Source of the DNA: DASWHK01 sp036398215
Lineage (GTDB): Bacteria > Acidobacteriota > UBA890
Assembly: GCA_036398215.1 (NCBI GenBank)
Contig: DASWHK010000349.1
Location: 1 to 5,646, forward strand
Length of the DNA stretch: 5,646 bases
Direction of reading: 5' to 3'
Shown here: piece by piece, positions 4,855 through 5,646 of the stretch
How positions within the stretch are numbered: position 1 is the stretch's first letter
Layout: the number at the start of each line of letters is the position of its first letter
Notes under the pieces: generated by a model
Databases searched by the model: none
The model's input: the letters and a program-made list of their open reading frames with translations, nothing else
Told to the model about the DNA's origin: nothing
Program-made: the position numbers and the translations under genes

Positions 4855-5646
4855 ACCACCACCGATAGCGAGATCAGCTCCGCCGCAGACCTTCGAGCGG
4901 GTCGATGCGCGCCGCACCGCAACCCCTGCGGTCGTCGCTGTCGCGCCGCGGTGATCGGAGAGAAACCCGCCCTGGCCTGCGCCCGGCGGTCGTGATCGAC
5001 CGGGATCCGGCGCGGGCCGGCGCCGGGCCGGTCGCAGGTTCAGGCCGTGGTAGATGTCGGCCGGGATCCGGTGGCCGGGGTAGACGCGCTCGAAGATGGC
5101 GTAGAGGCGCGGGTCGTAGGCCTTCAGGTCGTCCGGCGACCACAGCCGCGTGTCGCCGTCGTACCACTCGTAGTTCGACCAGAACCACCACTGCGAGCCC
5201 TCGGCCCAGTACTCGGCCACGGTATTCTCGGCGTAGTGCCCCTTGAAGCGCCCCTCGGCCTTGGCCTCGGCGTAGGCATCCTGGATCTCCCGATACAGCT
5301 CCGGGTCGGCGGTGCGCAAGGCGCCCATCACCGCGTGGCTGAACTCATGGACGAGGATGTGCTCGCCGTAGTAACGCGTGTCGGGGTAGCCGAGGATGTT
5401 CTCCTCGGCGGCCGTCGTGTACCTGCCGCCCATGCCGCGGGCGCGGCGGTTCCAGTACTCGCGGTCGGTCATGCTGGCGATGCCGCCGGGCTCGTTGTAG
5501 CGCTCCCGCTCGCGCGGCGTCAGCCGCGGATCGTCGATCGCCGGCTTCTTCCAGTCGCGGTACTCGGGCAGGTCGGTCTGCATCTCCGACTGCGCCATCA
5601 CCCCGACCCGCTGGCCCCGCTCGATCATCGCCGCGCGCACGTCGGG
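4834..5646 (-). CDS. putative zinc metallopeptidase, 3' part (N-terminus outside the window)
   Basis: The visible 270 residues are open to the window edge; the GTG at 5640 is probably an internal valine, since the preceding codons also read through. Numbering from the edge, HEFSH (100-104) is the HExxH zinc-binding and catalytic motif. EYWAEGSQWWF (145-155) supplies a Glu as the likely third ligand, the arrangement of gluzincins. Upstream WNRRARGMGG (65-74) and AAEENILGYP (79-88) resemble a family of mostly secreted bacterial zincins that I recognise by pattern but cannot name with certainty; a lethal-factor-like peptidase is one possibility. Any signal peptide would be outside the window. 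Substrate is unknown. The conserved-looking domain seems to end near IPADIYHGLNLRPARR (194-209). The remaining 60 or so residues are rich in Arg, Gly, Ala and Thr and look non-native. The TAA stop lies inside the toxin-antitoxin operator. Confidence 0.75.
   Translation of the reverse strand, partial: PDVRAAMIERGQRVGVMAQSEMQTDLPEYRDWKKPAIDDPRLTPRERERYNEPGGIASMTDREYWNRRARGMGGRYTTAAEENILGYPDTRYYGEHILVHEFSHAVMGALRTADPELYREIQDAYAEAKAEGRFKGHYAENTVAEYWAEGSQWWFWSNYEWYDGDTRLWSPDDLKAYDPRLYAIFERVYPGHRIPADIYHGLNLRPARRRPAPDPGRSRPPGAGQGGFLSDHRGATATTAGVAVRRASTRSKVCGGADLAIGGGKRTYVV

Noticed and set aside
4705..4995. Plus-strand open frame across the toxin-antitoxin leader and peptidase end
   Set aside because: No ribosome site, no recognisable motif, and Cys/Arg-rich composition typical of a random frame.

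Overview
The window is GC-rich bacterial chromosomal DNA, with G/C favoured at third codon positions and long antisense open frames as a by-product. I cannot name the taxon. The gene mix would fit a soil or sediment heterotroph from a high-GC phylum such as Acidobacteriota or Myxococcota, but that is a low-confidence inference. Most of the window is ordinary metabolism followed by a small accessory segment. I do not see convincing evidence of a new multi-gene system, but several junctions deserve a second look.

Bases 1-3942 (plus strand) are an L-arabinose catabolic operon. It holds the 3' part of araD (L-ribulose-5-phosphate 4-epimerase, 1-582, start outside the window), araA (L-arabinose isomerase, 656-2173), and a sodium:solute symporter of the SGLT type (2170-3942) joined to araA by an ATGA overlap. 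The symporter would bring the pentose in with Na+. AraA converts L-arabinose to L-ribulose, and a ribulokinase not in this window would phosphorylate it. AraD then makes D-xylulose 5-phosphate for the pentose phosphate pathway. A 26-codon open frame (579-659) fits exactly between araD and araA, overlapping the stop of one and the start of the other. It may be a small protein or a coupling cistron.

Bases 3943-4033 are a short convergent intergenic stretch without a clear terminator.

Bases 4034-4854 (minus strand) hold a type II toxin-antitoxin module: a Phd/YefM-like antitoxin (4509-4739) upstream of a VapC-like PIN-domain toxin (4034-4408). An imperfect inverted repeat upstream (4817-4854) is a good candidate autoregulatory operator, and a small hairpin lies in the leader (4773-4788). 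The two genes are separated by an unusually large gap of 100 bases. That gap contains a tandem pair of near-identical 20-base repeats, one of which supplies the antitoxin stop codon.

Bases 4834-5646 (minus strand) are the 3' part of a putative zinc metallopeptidase (HEFSH plus EYWAEG), whose start lies beyond the window edge. Its last 60 or so codons do not look like the rest of the protein. They end inside the toxin-antitoxin operator, suggesting that the original gene end was altered when the two loci became neighbours.
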